A stretch of 64,000 nucleotides of DNA from Acinetobacter ursingii DSM 16037 = CIP 107286 (GCF_000368825.1 NZ_KB849715.1:241458-305457); one strand, 5' to 3'. Counted from the stretch's first letter, positions 43,564 through 53,343 are shown. Translations and numbers: made by a program. Notes: a model not told the origin generated them from the letters alone.

Positions 43564-43800
43564 TTAAGACTGTTGACTATTGGTAGTTGAATTATTTGGC
43601 GTAGCAGGCTGTGCATTTGGATTTGGATGATCTGGTGGTGCATCACTTGCATCTGGTTTATGATCAGCCACCATATACACAATCAATGCCACTAAAAAAA
43701 TTCCCACAATTGCCAAAATATAAACCGGCAAACGACGTTTCTTTTCGGTCTCTTCTGGTGACGAAGTATGTGGTGTTGGTTTATTAAAATCATGTGTCAT
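43564..43800 (-). CDS. Small single-helix membrane protein (78 aa)
   Basis: A 78-residue protein with AGAGGGG upstream of its ATG. A polar, basic N-terminus (EETEKKRRLP) precedes one membrane helix near residues 25-45 (VYILAIVGIFLVALIVYMVA), followed by an Asp/Pro/Asn/Ser-rich tail. By the positive-inside rule the tail faces the periplasm. It has its own terminator and precedes the channel gene by about 230 bp on the same strand. No family recognised. Confidence 0.7.
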   Translation of the reverse strand: MTHDFNKPTPHTSSPEETEKKRRLPVYILAIVGIFLVALIVYMVADHKPDASDAPPDHPNPNAQPATPNNSTTNSQQS

Positions 43801-43953
43801 CGCAATCCCCTCTTTTATTTTCCATTGTTCTTTATCATAACAAGCACTTATGTAGCATTGTGTGAAAAAGCATAGCGCTATCGTGTTCTTTGTTTCTGCG
43901 TTGTATATAAAAATAGGCTATAATAGCCCACCCATTTTTTTGCTCAGGTCTTT

Positions 43954-44376
43954 ATGTCGTATCGTCAGCAAAGCGTCACTCTGGATTTAGACACTGACGT
44001 CACACATGAATGCTCATTACACGTCACGCGTGATGAACATCTGATCGGAATTATTAGCTTTAATAAAGCAAGCTATAGCTTGAAATGGGGTGATCTGGAA
44101 TATTTTAGACGCCGCACGGAAGAATTTTCAGTCATGCCTTTTCCCGATTGTATCAATGCGATGATCATTGATATTCGAAACGTCAATTCATTTCTGGACA
44201 ATGAAGTTCCCATACTACCGTGGCGTCTACTTGAAGAAGAATGTCCAATTCGTCTGGTGGTTCCACAAGAGCGTTTAGAACATTATGCGGGATTCTTTGA
44301 GCCAACGTGGTTGAGTACAGATCTGGATTCAGCCATTCAGGAATTACGTGAATTTATGGACATGTTTGTACATTAA
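43954..44376 (+). CDS. Conserved-looking hypothetical protein (140 aa)
   Basis: A 140-residue soluble acidic protein with no signal peptide or membrane helix. Alternation of strands and helices, with AMIIDIRNV near 69-77 and IRLVVPQERLEHY near 98-110, suggests a small alpha/beta fold, loosely like STAS-type domains, but no motif supports that. Codon use and length suggest a real gene; the promoter region upstream contains GCTATAAT about 38 bp before the ATG. Function unknown. Confidence 0.65.
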   Translation: MSYRQQSVTLDLDTDVTHECSLHVTRDEHLIGIISFNKASYSLKWGDLEYFRRRTEEFSVMPFPDCINAMIIDIRNVNSFLDNEVPILPWRLLEEECPIRLVVPQERLEHYAGFFEPTWLSTDLDSAIQELREFMDMFVH

Positions 44377-44465
44377 AGCCCGTATTTATATGGGTCATAT
44401 TTAAGTCATGATATCTGTTCATGTGATTTGATGACGCGGGTGCTTTGAATCACTCGTGCTCTGCT

Positions 44466-44525
44466 TTGCTCTTGAGCTGCTAAACCGCTCTTGCACTGCT
44501 TTAGTCGCTCTTGCGCTGCTATAAC
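44466..44525. repeat. Three imperfect 20-bp tandem repeats
   Basis: Consecutive units read TTGCTCTTGAGCTGCTAAAC, CGCTCTTGCACTGCTTTAGT and CGCTCTTGCGCTGCTATAAC. They fill the 158-bp gap between two convergent genes. No terminator hairpin was seen in the gap, so the repeats may influence RNA ends or be a mutable tract. Confidence 0.65.
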
Positions 44526-44534
44526 CGCAGCTCA

Positions 44535-45296
44535 TCACCAATAATTTTCCACGGCAATATTGCCTTCACCACGACGGTTCATGGTTAAACCACGGCGTTT
44601 TAATGCCTCTTTGGTATCTTCAACCATTTGTGGATTACCACAAAGCATGACATGACTGGATTCAGGATTTAACGAATAACCAACCGCTTTTTCCAGTTCA
44701 CCATTTTCAATTAATACTGGCAATCTTTCGTGCAACACAGCATTTGGATCACGCGTAATCACAGGAACGAACTTAAATCCAGTATGCCCTTCACCAAAAC
44801 TTGCCGCAATCTCTTGTATACGATCAACATAAGCCAATTCAGAAACGGTACGAACACTATAGACTAAATGAATTTGCTGGTAATTTTGCCATGTCGCAAA
44901 ATCCTGCAACATCGAAAGAAAAGGCGCCAGCCCTGTACCTGTTGCTAATAGCCATAAATCTTGAGGTAAAGGTAGTTGATAACGCGCCAAGGTTAAAAAA
45001 CCATAAGAAATTTTTTCTAAGTAAAGCTCATCACCCACTTTGAGATGTTGTAAATTTGACGTAAACGCACCATTTGGAACGACAATCGAAAAGAACTCTA
45101 GTGTTTCATCAAACGGTGATGACACAACTGAATAAGCGCGCACCACCAAATCATCACCCACTTTTAAACCAATTCTGGCAAATTGACCCGCAGTAAACTT
45201 AAAATGCGCTGGGCGGGTCATGGTAAAACTAAACAAATTTGAAGCCCAACGCTGTACAGATAAGACTTTTTCTACGCTAAATTTCTCAATTGACAT
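44535..45296 (-). CDS. fpr: Ferredoxin/flavodoxin--NADP reductase
   Basis: FAD enzyme of 253 residues that exchanges electrons between NADPH and ferredoxin or flavodoxin, important in oxidative-stress and iron-sulfur metabolism. The FAD-binding RAYSVVSSP is near residues 53-61, the NADP-binding GTGLAPFLSML near 119-129 and VMLCGNPQMV near 215-224. The C-terminus is NIAVENYW, typical of the bacterial subclass with an aromatic terminus. It is divergent from the LysR regulator with an 84-bp gap, the arrangement of fpr and finR in Pseudomonas. Confidence 0.93.
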   Translation of the reverse strand: MSIEKFSVEKVLSVQRWASNLFSFTMTRPAHFKFTAGQFARIGLKVGDDLVVRAYSVVSSPFDETLEFFSIVVPNGAFTSNLQHLKVGDELYLEKISYGFLTLARYQLPLPQDLWLLATGTGLAPFLSMLQDFATWQNYQQIHLVYSVRTVSELAYVDRIQEIAASFGEGHTGFKFVPVITRDPNAVLHERLPVLIENGELEKAVGYSLNPESSHVMLCGNPQMVEDTKEALKRRGLTMNRRGEGNIAVENYW

Positions 45297-45380
45297 AATT
45301 TCAACATGGCACGACAGGGTATGCTCATGTTAGCATGACAGCAGAAATTATGACTACTTTTCAAGGGTAAGGCTTGATTC

Positions 45381-46268
45381 ATGCGCATGACATTACGTCA
45401 GTTGGCTGTCTTTGTGGCAGTCGCTCAAGAAGGAACAGTAACCAAAGCCAGCGATGCCGTCCGCCTAACTCAAAGTGCTGCCAGTATGGCATTGGCTGAC
45501 CTTGAAGATGGATTAGGCGCTCCACTCTTTGACCGTTTAGGCAAACGCCTACAATTGAACGATCTAGGTCGTTTTTTATTGCCTCAAGCTTTGGAAATTT
45601 TGGGGCGTTGTGAAGCATTTGAACAAGCCGCTAAAGGTGAATTACAAAGTATCGATTTACGTCTAGGTGCGACACTCACCATTAGTGATTATTTGATCCC
45701 TGACCTCATGGCAGATTTTCTACAAATTCACCCTCAGGCACATTTGCAGTTGCAAGTCGGGAATACTCGCCAGATGATTGAGGCAGTAAATCAATTTCAG
45801 CTTGATTTAGCACTCATTGAAGGTTCGTGTCATTTACCACAATTACAATGTATCCATTGGCGGAATGATGAACTTGCTGTCTGTTGCTCGCCTGACCATC
45901 CTTTGGCAAAATTAGGTCGGCCTTTGACACCTCAGGATTTTTTAAACGTCGAATGGATTTTACGTGAAGAAGGTTCAGGAACGCGCGAAGTCTTTGATAA
46001 CGCCATTTTACAAGATGTCCCTGATGCCAATATTCGCCTCACCCTGGGACATAATGAAGCAATCTTGAAAATCGTTGCAGGTGGTTTAGGAATGTCTTGT
46101 ATTTCTAGACTTGCCATTGAACCTTTAATTGAAAAAGGACAGTTGGTAATTTTAGAAACGCCTTTTTGGGAATTGACTCGCCCACTGCACGTATTGGTAC
46201 ATCGTCAGAAATATCAGGGACCAGGTTTAAAAGCCTTTATGAATTTCTGTGAAAATCGTGTGAATTGA
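45381..46268 (+). CDS. LysR-family regulator (FinR-like)
   Basis: A 295-residue LysR-type regulator. The winged helix-turn-helix covers residues 3-62 (LRQLAVFVAVAQEGTVTKAS, QSAASMALADLEDGLG), then a linker helix and two periplasmic-binding-protein-like effector lobes. Ser/Thr-rich LRLGATLTISDYLIP near 90-104 and REEGSGTREVF near 195-205 line the ligand pocket in related CysB/YeiE-like proteins. The divergent position next to fpr suggests it controls that gene, as FinR does in Pseudomonas; this is inferred from arrangement. Confidence 0.85.
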   Translation: MRMTLRQLAVFVAVAQEGTVTKASDAVRLTQSAASMALADLEDGLGAPLFDRLGKRLQLNDLGRFLLPQALEILGRCEAFEQAAKGELQSIDLRLGATLTISDYLIPDLMADFLQIHPQAHLQLQVGNTRQMIEAVNQFQLDLALIEGSCHLPQLQCIHWRNDELAVCCSPDHPLAKLGRPLTPQDFLNVEWILREEGSGTREVFDNAILQDVPDANIRLTLGHNEAILKIVAGGLGMSCISRLAIEPLIEKGQLVILETPFWELTRPLHVLVHRQKYQGPGLKAFMNFCENRVN

Positions 46269-46289
46269 GAATTTAAAAACATAAATAAA

Positions 46290-46316
46290 AAAACCTTTCA
46301 TATGAAAGGTTTTTTT
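46290..46316. terminator. Bidirectional terminator between LysR and TonB-receptor genes
   Basis: The perfect palindrome AACCTTTCAT / ATGAAAGGTT flanked by A and T runs lies 22 bp after the LysR stop and 15 bp after the receptor stop on the other strand. Confidence 0.9.
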
Positions 46317-46330
46317 ATAGGAAGCATTAG

Positions 46331-48469
46331 TTAGAAATCAAATGTTACGCCAAGTTTATAAGTGCGACCAGCTCCAATTGTGGCAAAACCACTTTGAAAT
46401 ACACCATCCCAATATTTTTTATCTGTTACATTATCAACATTGGCACGGAAAGTTGTATTTACTCCGCCTAGTTTAGTTACATATTTAGCGCCTAAATCAA
46501 CCAAAGTATAGTCTGGTAATTTTAATGTGTTGCCTGAATCTAAATACTGATCATCAATGTAAGTAACAAAAGTATTAACACTTAATCCTTCAATCAAAGG
46601 AATTTGATAATCTAAACCTAAGCCTGCGGTAAACTCTGGTGTACCTTCAACTGTATTCCCTTGATTTGATGCAGCTTTTTCATACTTAGTATCAATATAA
46701 GCCAAGTTCCCATAAACAATTAAGTCATCAGTTACTTTGCCAGATACACCATACTCAATTCCTTTAGATTTAGTTTCGGCACCATCTGTTGTTACTGTAG
46801 TAGTTTTACCTGCTACATAGCGTGAATCATTTGTCGACAAATTTAATGTCATAGTGCTTGGTTTTTCAATCTGATACATTGCTAAAGTATGCAACCAACG
46901 CTCACCTTGAAATTTCGCACCAATCTCATACTGTTTAGTTTCAAATGGCGCAAAAGTATTACCGTAGTTTGCATCCGCTGTAGAAGTAACCGTCGATCCT
47001 TGTACTAATGCTTCAACATAACTGGTATAGAACGATAAGCTATCTCCAAATGGCTTCACTACAAATGCAATACTTGGTGAAATCTTATCTTTACTATAAT
47101 TGCTCCATGTCTTAGTAGTCGCGTTAATTGAATCAATATCCATATCCTGATAACGTGCACCTAGTATTATTTGCAACTTGTCATTTAACATAGACATTTG
47201 ATCAGTCAAGCTATAACTGAGAAACTCACTATGATTATATGGCCCCCAGACAGGATATGTTGTTGGCATTTCACCATAACTACCCACATCTGAATTATAT
47301 AGATTAGTTTTAAATGATGATGATGTTGCAGCATAATGTTGCTTTAAATGGCTCGATAGATAATCTGCACGTAAGCCAACGGTATGTGAAACTAGTCCTG
47401 TATTAAATTGACCTTCCAAACCTATGTTAGCTGTACTATTATCATATTTAGCATGTACACGATAATATTGTGTTGAGGCATCTCCTGCCGCATTTGTGAC
47501 AATCATTCGTGTGCCAAACAAATGACCTACATATTCTTTTTGAGCGTAACCAATTCCTGCATAAGCTTTTAAATTAGATAAAAGCTTATATTCACCTGAT
47601 AAACCTACATATTGACTTTCTTGTTCCCCTTGAAGTTTAGGAAAATAATTTGTTTTACCATCTGGTGCTGCAAGTACACTTTTCAAAGTCGCAAACGATA
47701 CCATTGCTGGCGAACCACCATCACGCTCATCACGAACAGAATATGCATCAAGATTAATTTTTGCTTTATCTGTTGTGTAATCCAGTCCAATTACCGCAGC
47801 AGTATTTTTATCATCCATACCATCAATGATATGTTCGCCTTGTCCATAAGTTGCACTAGCTCTAGCGCCAAATTCTTTATTTTCTCCAAAACGGCGAGCT
47901 ACATCAAAACCAGATTTATAGTATCCACCATCTTCATACATGGCAGAAACTTGCGTTAAATCTCTATCTGCACGTTTAGTGGTTGCCATAATAACACCAC
48001 CTACCCCTCCACTCGGAGGCATGCCTGCGACCAAGGCGTTTGGGCCTTTTAATACTGTAACAGAACCTAAAATATCAGTTGGTGTACGACCTGTTGGCCC
48101 CATACCATAAGAACCATTTATATTCGCATCTTCCCAACCAACGCTCAGACCACGTATTTTAAAGTTTTCATTTAAATGCCCACTGTTGGTTGTTGTGCGT
48201 ATACTTGGATCATTTTTTAAAACATCCATTACAGAATCAGCTTGTTTATCTTGTATCGCCTGCTCTGTATAAGACTGAATACTAAAAGGAGTGTTTAATA
48301 ATGATTTTTCACCCAAAATACCTAAATTAGCATCTTTTTTAAGTTTTCCCGTTGCATCGGTTGCTTGTGAGTCCGCTTTAACAGTGATAGTAGGTAGCAC
48401 AACATTTTCTTCTGCAAAGGCAAAAGCGGGTAGTGCAATGAGAGATAAAAATAATATGTTCTTTTTCAC
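46331..48469 (-). CDS. TonB-dependent siderophore receptor
   Basis: Outer-membrane receptor of 712 residues. The signal peptide ends near AFAFA, and a TonB-box-like PTITVKAD follows near residue 27. The plug domain covers roughly 55-170 (PFSIQSYTEQAIQDKQA, IRGLSVGW, VTVLKGPNALVAG), followed by a 22-strand barrel ending in YKLGVTFDF with the terminal aromatic needed for Bam insertion. The siderophore cannot be predicted; the plug resembles ferrichrome/catecholate receptor types. A Fur-like palindrome lies about 40 bp upstream. Confidence 0.9.
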   Translation of the reverse strand: MKKNILFLSLIALPAFAFAEENVVLPTITVKADSQATDATGKLKKDANLGILGEKSLLNTPFSIQSYTEQAIQDKQADSVMDVLKNDPSIRTTTNSGHLNENFKIRGLSVGWEDANINGSYGMGPTGRTPTDILGSVTVLKGPNALVAGMPPSGGVGGVIMATTKRADRDLTQVSAMYEDGGYYKSGFDVARRFGENKEFGARASATYGQGEHIIDGMDDKNTAAVIGLDYTTDKAKINLDAYSVRDERDGGSPAMVSFATLKSVLAAPDGKTNYFPKLQGEQESQYVGLSGEYKLLSNLKAYAGIGYAQKEYVGHLFGTRMIVTNAAGDASTQYYRVHAKYDNSTANIGLEGQFNTGLVSHTVGLRADYLSSHLKQHYAATSSSFKTNLYNSDVGSYGEMPTTYPVWGPYNHSEFLSYSLTDQMSMLNDKLQIILGARYQDMDIDSINATTKTWSNYSKDKISPSIAFVVKPFGDSLSFYTSYVEALVQGSTVTSTADANYGNTFAPFETKQYEIGAKFQGERWLHTLAMYQIEKPSTMTLNLSTNDSRYVAGKTTTVTTDGAETKSKGIEYGVSGKVTDDLIVYGNLAYIDTKYEKAASNQGNTVEGTPEFTAGLGLDYQIPLIEGLSVNTFVTYIDDQYLDSGNTLKLPDYTLVDLGAKYVTKLGGVNTTFRANVDNVTDKKYWDGVFQSGFATIGAGRTYKLGVTFDF

Positions 48470-48510
48470 GAAATTTCCCCATTAAAAATCGGGCTAATTA
48501 TATAAGATAA

Positions 48511-48526
48511 ATTCTCAAATGAGAAT
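48511..48526. promoter_or_regulatory. Fur-box-like palindrome upstream of receptor gene
   Basis: ATTCTCAAATGAGAAT is a perfect 16-bp palindrome with the hexamer spacing of iron-box sites but diverges from GATAATGATTATC. It lies about 42 bp before the receptor start. Iron repression is likely given the gene, but the match is moderate. Confidence 0.55.
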
Positions 48527-48607
48527 AAAAACAATTATAAATTAAATTATCTTTTCTATTTTTCTAAACAGCAGCAAACAAAGTATCTGCTGTTTAGATT
48601 AGATAAT

Positions 48608-50839
48608 TTAGAACTTATAGGTCAGAGAGCCTGTATAGCTAGTTGGGTCACCATAAGTATTTGCCCAAGTATTGAGGCGATACTTTTCATTTGTGATATT
48701 ATCCACATTTAAAGCAACACTTAAATCACGATTAATCTGATATTTTGCCATTAAACTAACAAGTGCAAATTGATCTTGTTTATAGGCGATATAATTTACA
48801 CCTGTGACATTGCCATTATAGAAAGCACTTTGCCAATTTACACCACCACCAATGGTAAGTTTTTTATCTAATACAGGTAGGTTATACGTGGTAAATAGCT
48901 TGTATTGATCCTCTGGGATCGTTGTATTTACTTTTACACCATTTTGTTTTGATTTTGCATGAGTATAACCAGTTTGAATATTCCATCCATCTAGAATTTC
49001 ACCACTTGCTTCTATCTCATAGCCTTTAGTTTTTACACCATCCATTTCAGTATAATAGTTATCAGTTGGTAAGACGATTCCAACTAAATCAGAAGGAATA
49101 TTATTTCCATATTTTGTACCAGCATCCGCTACATTATCCATCTTGGCTTCAAAATATGAAGCACTTAGATTCAGGCGATTTTCAAAGAATGTCGCTTTAA
49201 AACCACCTTCATAGTTATCACCTTCTTGCGGATCCAATAAAGCATAATTGTAGTCACGGTTACTTTGTGGCATGAAAATATTAGTATAGCTTGCATAAGC
49301 AGTTAACCACGGAGCAATGTCATAAGTAATACCTGCATAAGGAGTAACTTTTGCATAAGTACTAAAATGGGTAGGTGTATTTTTGGTTGCAGTCGTGACT
49401 AATGTTTCATAATCATAGTCGGATAAACGAGCACCAGCAATGACATGTAAATGATCAATTGGATTCAAGCGTGTAGCCAAATAATATCCGACTTGCTCAT
49501 ATTTCTTGTTATTTACTCCCACTACTTGAGTCGCCGCGTTAGGTAATGCAACATCGCCATTCCACGTTCTCAAATCAACCGCATTAGCACTGTTAGAACC
49601 TGAAAAGTTGTTATTATTATTTTCAATATGCTGATAACTTGCACCCAACATCAACTCATGTTCACGACCAAATAATTGATACGGCCCTGACGCAGAAACA
49701 TCTAAACTATGTTCTTCGGGATTGAAATTATTTTGTGAGGCGGCGAGAGATGCATAATGTGCTTTATAAGTTGTTGTACCTTTGATGACATCCTGATCAG
49801 AATAATTGACTGAGGCTACACCGATCACCCCAAACAGCGACTTAATTTGCTGTTGTGTATAGTTATAGTTTGCCTGCAAATTCCAACGATTTTCAAATTC
49901 ATGTTTTGCTTGTGCAAATAGATTAATAGTATCAACCCGACTATATGCCAATTTTGCATTGGCATTAAAGCTAGGGGTGTATGGATTAATACCACCGTCA
50001 ATACCATACATATCAATACCATGCACACCAAGACCCGTCACTTTGTTACGACTTAGCATACCACCAACAGAAACCGTTGTTTTAGGGTCAATATCAGCAT
50101 CGATAATGCCATAGAGTGTCCCTGACTGATTATCTCCCCAAGCTTTCCATGAATCACCCTGACCATACGATGCCACAGCGCGACCACGAATAGAACCAGC
50201 ACTATTTAAACCACCTTGTACATCAAATTGTGATCGGTAAGTATCCCATGAGCCACCACTCAGTTTAACCTCTCCAGTTGGGACACTACTATTGGCATGT
50301 TTTCTATTAAAATTTACACTTGCGCTTGGATAACCCGCACCATTAGTCAAGCCAGTAGCACCCTTAATTACGGTCACGTTTTCAAAAACAGCGGGGTCAA
50401 AATTACTCAGAGATGATCCATTTTTGCCATCAATCGCTGGCGCTGTCATAACACCATCAACTTGATAATTTACGATTTGTTTACCGCGAGCATAATAAAA
50501 TACATATTCTCCCCCATTGCCTACTGCACCTTGCGCACCAAAACGCTGTACATATACACCCGGGGTCTGATTCAATACATCTTCAACAGTTGTTAAGTTT
50601 TGATCATCGATTTGTTCTTTTGTAATTACACTCACAGACTGAGGTGTATCTTTCAGCGCCAAATCCATCTTGGTTGCAGATTTAGATTTTTTAACGGTAT
50701 AACCTTGCTGATCTTGATCGTCAGCTTTCAGTTTGATGGTCGGTAATATATCTTCAGCGTGAATAAAACTACTACCAGCCGCCATAAACATCATCACTGA
50801 AATTGTACGGGCTAATATTTTGGGTTGAGTATTAAACAT
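48608..50839 (-). CDS. TonB-dependent siderophore receptor (FhuE/FpvA-like)
   Basis: Outer-membrane receptor of 743 residues. The signal peptide ends near SFIHA, followed by a TonB-box-like LPTIKLKA. The plug domain (TPQSVSVITKEQIDDQN, VEDVLNQTPGVYVQRFG, VTVIKGATGLTNGAGYPS) closely matches the hydroxamate/pyoverdine receptor subgroup. The barrel ends in TSYTGSLTYKF with a terminal Phe. It is read from its own promoter; a canonical Fur box is about 44 bp upstream. It is independent of the next receptor gene, from which 138 bp separates it. Confidence 0.92.
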   Translation of the reverse strand: MFNTQPKILARTISVMMFMAAGSSFIHAEDILPTIKLKADDQDQQGYTVKKSKSATKMDLALKDTPQSVSVITKEQIDDQNLTTVEDVLNQTPGVYVQRFGAQGAVGNGGEYVFYYARGKQIVNYQVDGVMTAPAIDGKNGSSLSNFDPAVFENVTVIKGATGLTNGAGYPSASVNFNRKHANSSVPTGEVKLSGGSWDTYRSQFDVQGGLNSAGSIRGRAVASYGQGDSWKAWGDNQSGTLYGIIDADIDPKTTVSVGGMLSRNKVTGLGVHGIDMYGIDGGINPYTPSFNANAKLAYSRVDTINLFAQAKHEFENRWNLQANYNYTQQQIKSLFGVIGVASVNYSDQDVIKGTTTYKAHYASLAASQNNFNPEEHSLDVSASGPYQLFGREHELMLGASYQHIENNNNNFSGSNSANAVDLRTWNGDVALPNAATQVVGVNNKKYEQVGYYLATRLNPIDHLHVIAGARLSDYDYETLVTTATKNTPTHFSTYAKVTPYAGITYDIAPWLTAYASYTNIFMPQSNRDYNYALLDPQEGDNYEGGFKATFFENRLNLSASYFEAKMDNVADAGTKYGNNIPSDLVGIVLPTDNYYTEMDGVKTKGYEIEASGEILDGWNIQTGYTHAKSKQNGVKVNTTIPEDQYKLFTTYNLPVLDKKLTIGGGVNWQSAFYNGNVTGVNYIAYKQDQFALVSLMAKYQINRDLSVALNVDNITNEKYRLNTWANTYGDPTSYTGSLTYKF

Positions 50840-50882
50840 TAAATGTACCCCTGTATAAAATTAGCGCAATCCTATCTCAATT

Positions 50883-50895
50883 GATAATAATTATC
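50883..50895. promoter_or_regulatory. Fur box upstream of FhuE/FpvA-like receptor
   Basis: GATAATAATTATC matches the core Fur consensus (GATAATNATTATC) exactly and continues as TTGATAATAATTATCAC. Confidence 0.85.
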
Positions 50896-51068
50896 ACTAA
50901 CATTATTCATACTATCTCCATAATTGTAATTGTATTTTTTTATTCACCTAAGCTAGTAAATAATTATTTCCATTTAATATTTATAAAAAATTTAAGGTTA
51001 TTTTAATTTTTTAAAAAACTTAAACAGTAATTTAGCTGGAATGCACATCCCTTTTTTGCAAAAAAAAA

Positions 51069-51086
51069 GCCGCCAAATTGGCAGCT
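51069..51086 (-). terminator. Terminator of upp
   Basis: On the minus strand GCTGCCAATTTGGCGGC forms a stem-loop followed by a run of nine or more T, 16 bp after the upp stop. Confidence 0.9.
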
Positions 51087-51101
51087 TTTTAAAGGAGTCT
51101 T

Positions 51102-51737
51102 TTAATCTTTTTGGACACTACCAAAAATCTTATCTCCTGCATCACCAAGGCCAGGCACGATATAACCTTGCGCATTCAATCCATCATCAATCGATGCGGT
51201 ATAAATTTCCACTTCGGGGTGCAATTCATGCACTTTTTTAATGCCTTCAGGTGCAGCAACCAAAATCATGACACGAATATCTTTACATCCGCTGGCTTTA
51301 AGAACATCAATCGCAGCAACAAGTGAACTACCCGTCGCTAACATTGGATCAATAATCATCGCGATACGATTCGCTACATCAGGAACTAATTTTTTGTAAT
51401 ACGTTCGCGCCTGTAAGGTTTCTTCATCACGCTCCAAACCGAGTACACTGACTTTGGCACTAGGAATCAGGTTAAGTACGCCTTCCAACATGCCGATTCC
51501 TGCTCGTAAAATCGGAACGATGGTAATTTTTTTACCTGCAATACGCTGGGTCGTGACTTTGCCCGCCCAACCATCAACCTCATGATCGACCAGTTGCAAA
51601 TCTTTTGTCGCTTCATAAGTCAGAAGCATTGTGACTTCTTGAGCAAGTTCACGGAAATTTTTTGTGCTGATATCCGAACGTCGCAATAAGCCAAGTTTAT
51701 GACGAATCAGAGGATGACGGATTTCTTGAATGGGCAC
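51102..51737 (-). CDS. upp: Uracil phosphoribosyltransferase
   Basis: Salvages uracil with PRPP to form UMP in the cytosol. The chain is 211 residues. RPPi-loop regions are [13 protein letters not shown] near residues 75-87 and the PRPP-binding [18 protein letters not shown] near 127-144; the uracil-binding C-terminal [13 protein letters not shown] is near 191-203. All family motifs are intact. It is a single gene flanked by terminators on both sides. Confidence 0.96.
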   Translation of the reverse strand: MPIQEIRHPLIRHKLGLLRRSDISTKNFRELAQEVTMLLTYEATKDLQLVDHEVDGWAGKVTTQRIAGKKITIVPILRAGIGMLEGVLNLIPSAKVSVLGLERDEETLQARTYYKKLVPDVANRIAMIIDPMLATGSSLVAAIDVLKASGCKDIRVMILVAAPEGIKKVHELHPEVEIYTASIDDGLNAQGYIVPGLGDAGDKIFGSVQKD

Positions 51738-51800
51738 GGGAGAACACCTAAAACAACATTAAACTTGATATATTATAAATAGTTTTAGTGACGAAAATTA

Positions 51801-51829
51801 AAAAACCTCCACGAATGGAGGTTTTTTTT
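51801..51829 (-). terminator. Terminator of the nuo operon
   Basis: The stem AAAACCTCCA / TGGAGGTTTT with a short loop and T run, about 15 bp past the nuoN stop on the minus strand. Confidence 0.9.
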
Positions 51830-51843
51830 GTTAAAACACAAGC

Positions 51844-53340
51844 TTAATGCTGTTGTGATAACACAAAATGCAGAGGTGATAAAATCTCGCCTTCTAAGGC
51901 TAGTTTAATCACTGGATCTGGATAGATACCAATAATTAAAACCAATGCAGCCGCAGCCAAGACCATGATTCCACCTACTTTTTGTCCCCAATGCTTATCC
52001 GCATCGATACGAGGAACCTCAGGCGGAGTCATATACATGACCACCATCACACGTAGGTAATAGTACAAACCAATACCACTACCCACAATAATCATGGCTG
52101 CAAGGAACCAATGCTGAGTCGTTACCGCAGCCATTACCACAAGGAATTTACCAATAAAGCCCGCAGTTAATGGAATACCCGCCAAAGACAGCATCATTAC
52201 GGTTAAAGTCGCAGTTAAAACAGGACGACGCCAGAATAAACCACGATAATCCGCAAGACTTTCAGCTTCATCGACATTGTTATAAGGACTAGACATCAAC
52301 GCAACCGCACCGAATGCACCAATGGTAGTCAGTACATAAGTCACGACATACACCGTAACGCTACCTAAACTTGCGTAGGTCATGCTGATTAAAGCAATCA
52401 ACAAATAACCAAAATGCGCAATCGATGAATAAGCCAAAATACGCTTTAAATTGACCTGACGAACTGCAAGCAAGTTACCCGCTAAAATAGATAACACGGC
52501 AATGATCGTTAAAATCGTTACTAGTGAATCGACAAGGATCGCACCAGAAGTCAGCATATAACGTACAAATAGACCAATTGTTGCCACTTTAGCCGCAGTC
52601 GCCAAAAAGGTCGCCATTGGCGCTGGCGCACCTGCATAAACATCAGGTGTCCATTTATGAAATGGCGCCAGTGAAAGTTTGAATGCAACCGCAAAAATGA
52701 CCAGTGCAAGCCCTAAAATCACCATTGGTTGGCGAATCGCATTAAATAATGCTTGTACAGAATCATAGAAAGACAATGAACCTGTATAGGCATAGATATA
52801 AGCCATGCCCATCAAAAGCATTGCAGAAGCAGTTGCAGAAAGTACAAGATACTTCACACCAGATTCAAGTGAACGACTACGCTGATAGGTATAAGCCAAC
52901 AAGCCATAAACTGGGATCGACATTAACTCAAGGCTAATGAAGAAAGAAGCATAATGCGCGCTTGCAACCATCAGCATTGCCCCTGATACCGAGATCAGAA
53001 GCAATAAGTAAAGTTCTTCGCGATTATCTTTATAGGTTTCAATATACGCATGTGACAAAGTACAGCACGCAAGTGAAGCCACAATAATGAGTAATTGATA
53101 AATCAGCGTAAACGGATCGATCATAAACATTCCCATGACATTCGATGGTACAAAATGACCACCAAACATCGTAATGAGAATATAAGCTGCGGCAAGGTTT
53201 AGACCCACCACTGAAGCGGTTGCAATTAAATTATGATTACGTTTAATTGCAATCAGGATCATCACAACGACTGCGGTCAACGCCACAATCATCACGGGTG
53301 CCAAAGGCATAAGCTGAGAAAAAGACATTGTGAAGTTCAT
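51844..53340 (-). CDS. nuoN: NADH-quinone oxidoreductase subunit N
   Basis: Last gene of the complex I operon. A 498-residue antiporter-like membrane subunit with about 14 helices. The conserved Glu of LELMSIPVYGLLAY near residues 132-145 and the lysine-bearing KLSLAPFHKWTPDVYAGAP near 217-235 form the proton-channel core. It lies 3 bp after nuoM. Confidence 0.95.
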   Translation of the reverse strand: MNFTMSFSQLMPLAPVMIVALTAVVVMILIAIKRNHNLIATASVVGLNLAAAYILITMFGGHFVPSNVMGMFMIDPFTLIYQLLIIVASLACCTLSHAYIETYKDNREELYLLLLISVSGAMLMVASAHYASFFISLELMSIPVYGLLAYTYQRSRSLESGVKYLVLSATASAMLLMGMAYIYAYTGSLSFYDSVQALFNAIRQPMVILGLALVIFAVAFKLSLAPFHKWTPDVYAGAPAPMATFLATAAKVATIGLFVRYMLTSGAILVDSLVTILTIIAVLSILAGNLLAVRQVNLKRILAYSSIAHFGYLLIALISMTYASLGSVTVYVVTYVLTTIGAFGAVALMSSPYNNVDEAESLADYRGLFWRRPVLTATLTVMMLSLAGIPLTAGFIGKFLVVMAAVTTQHWFLAAMIIVGSGIGLYYYLRVMVVMYMTPPEVPRIDADKHWGQKVGGIMVLAAAALVLIIGIYPDPVIKLALEGEILSPLHFVLSQQH

Positions 53341-53343
53341 GGC

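Noticed and set aside
44466..44525. A small CRISPR array
   Set aside because: The 20-bp units are directly adjacent with no spacers, are imperfect, and no cas gene is present.
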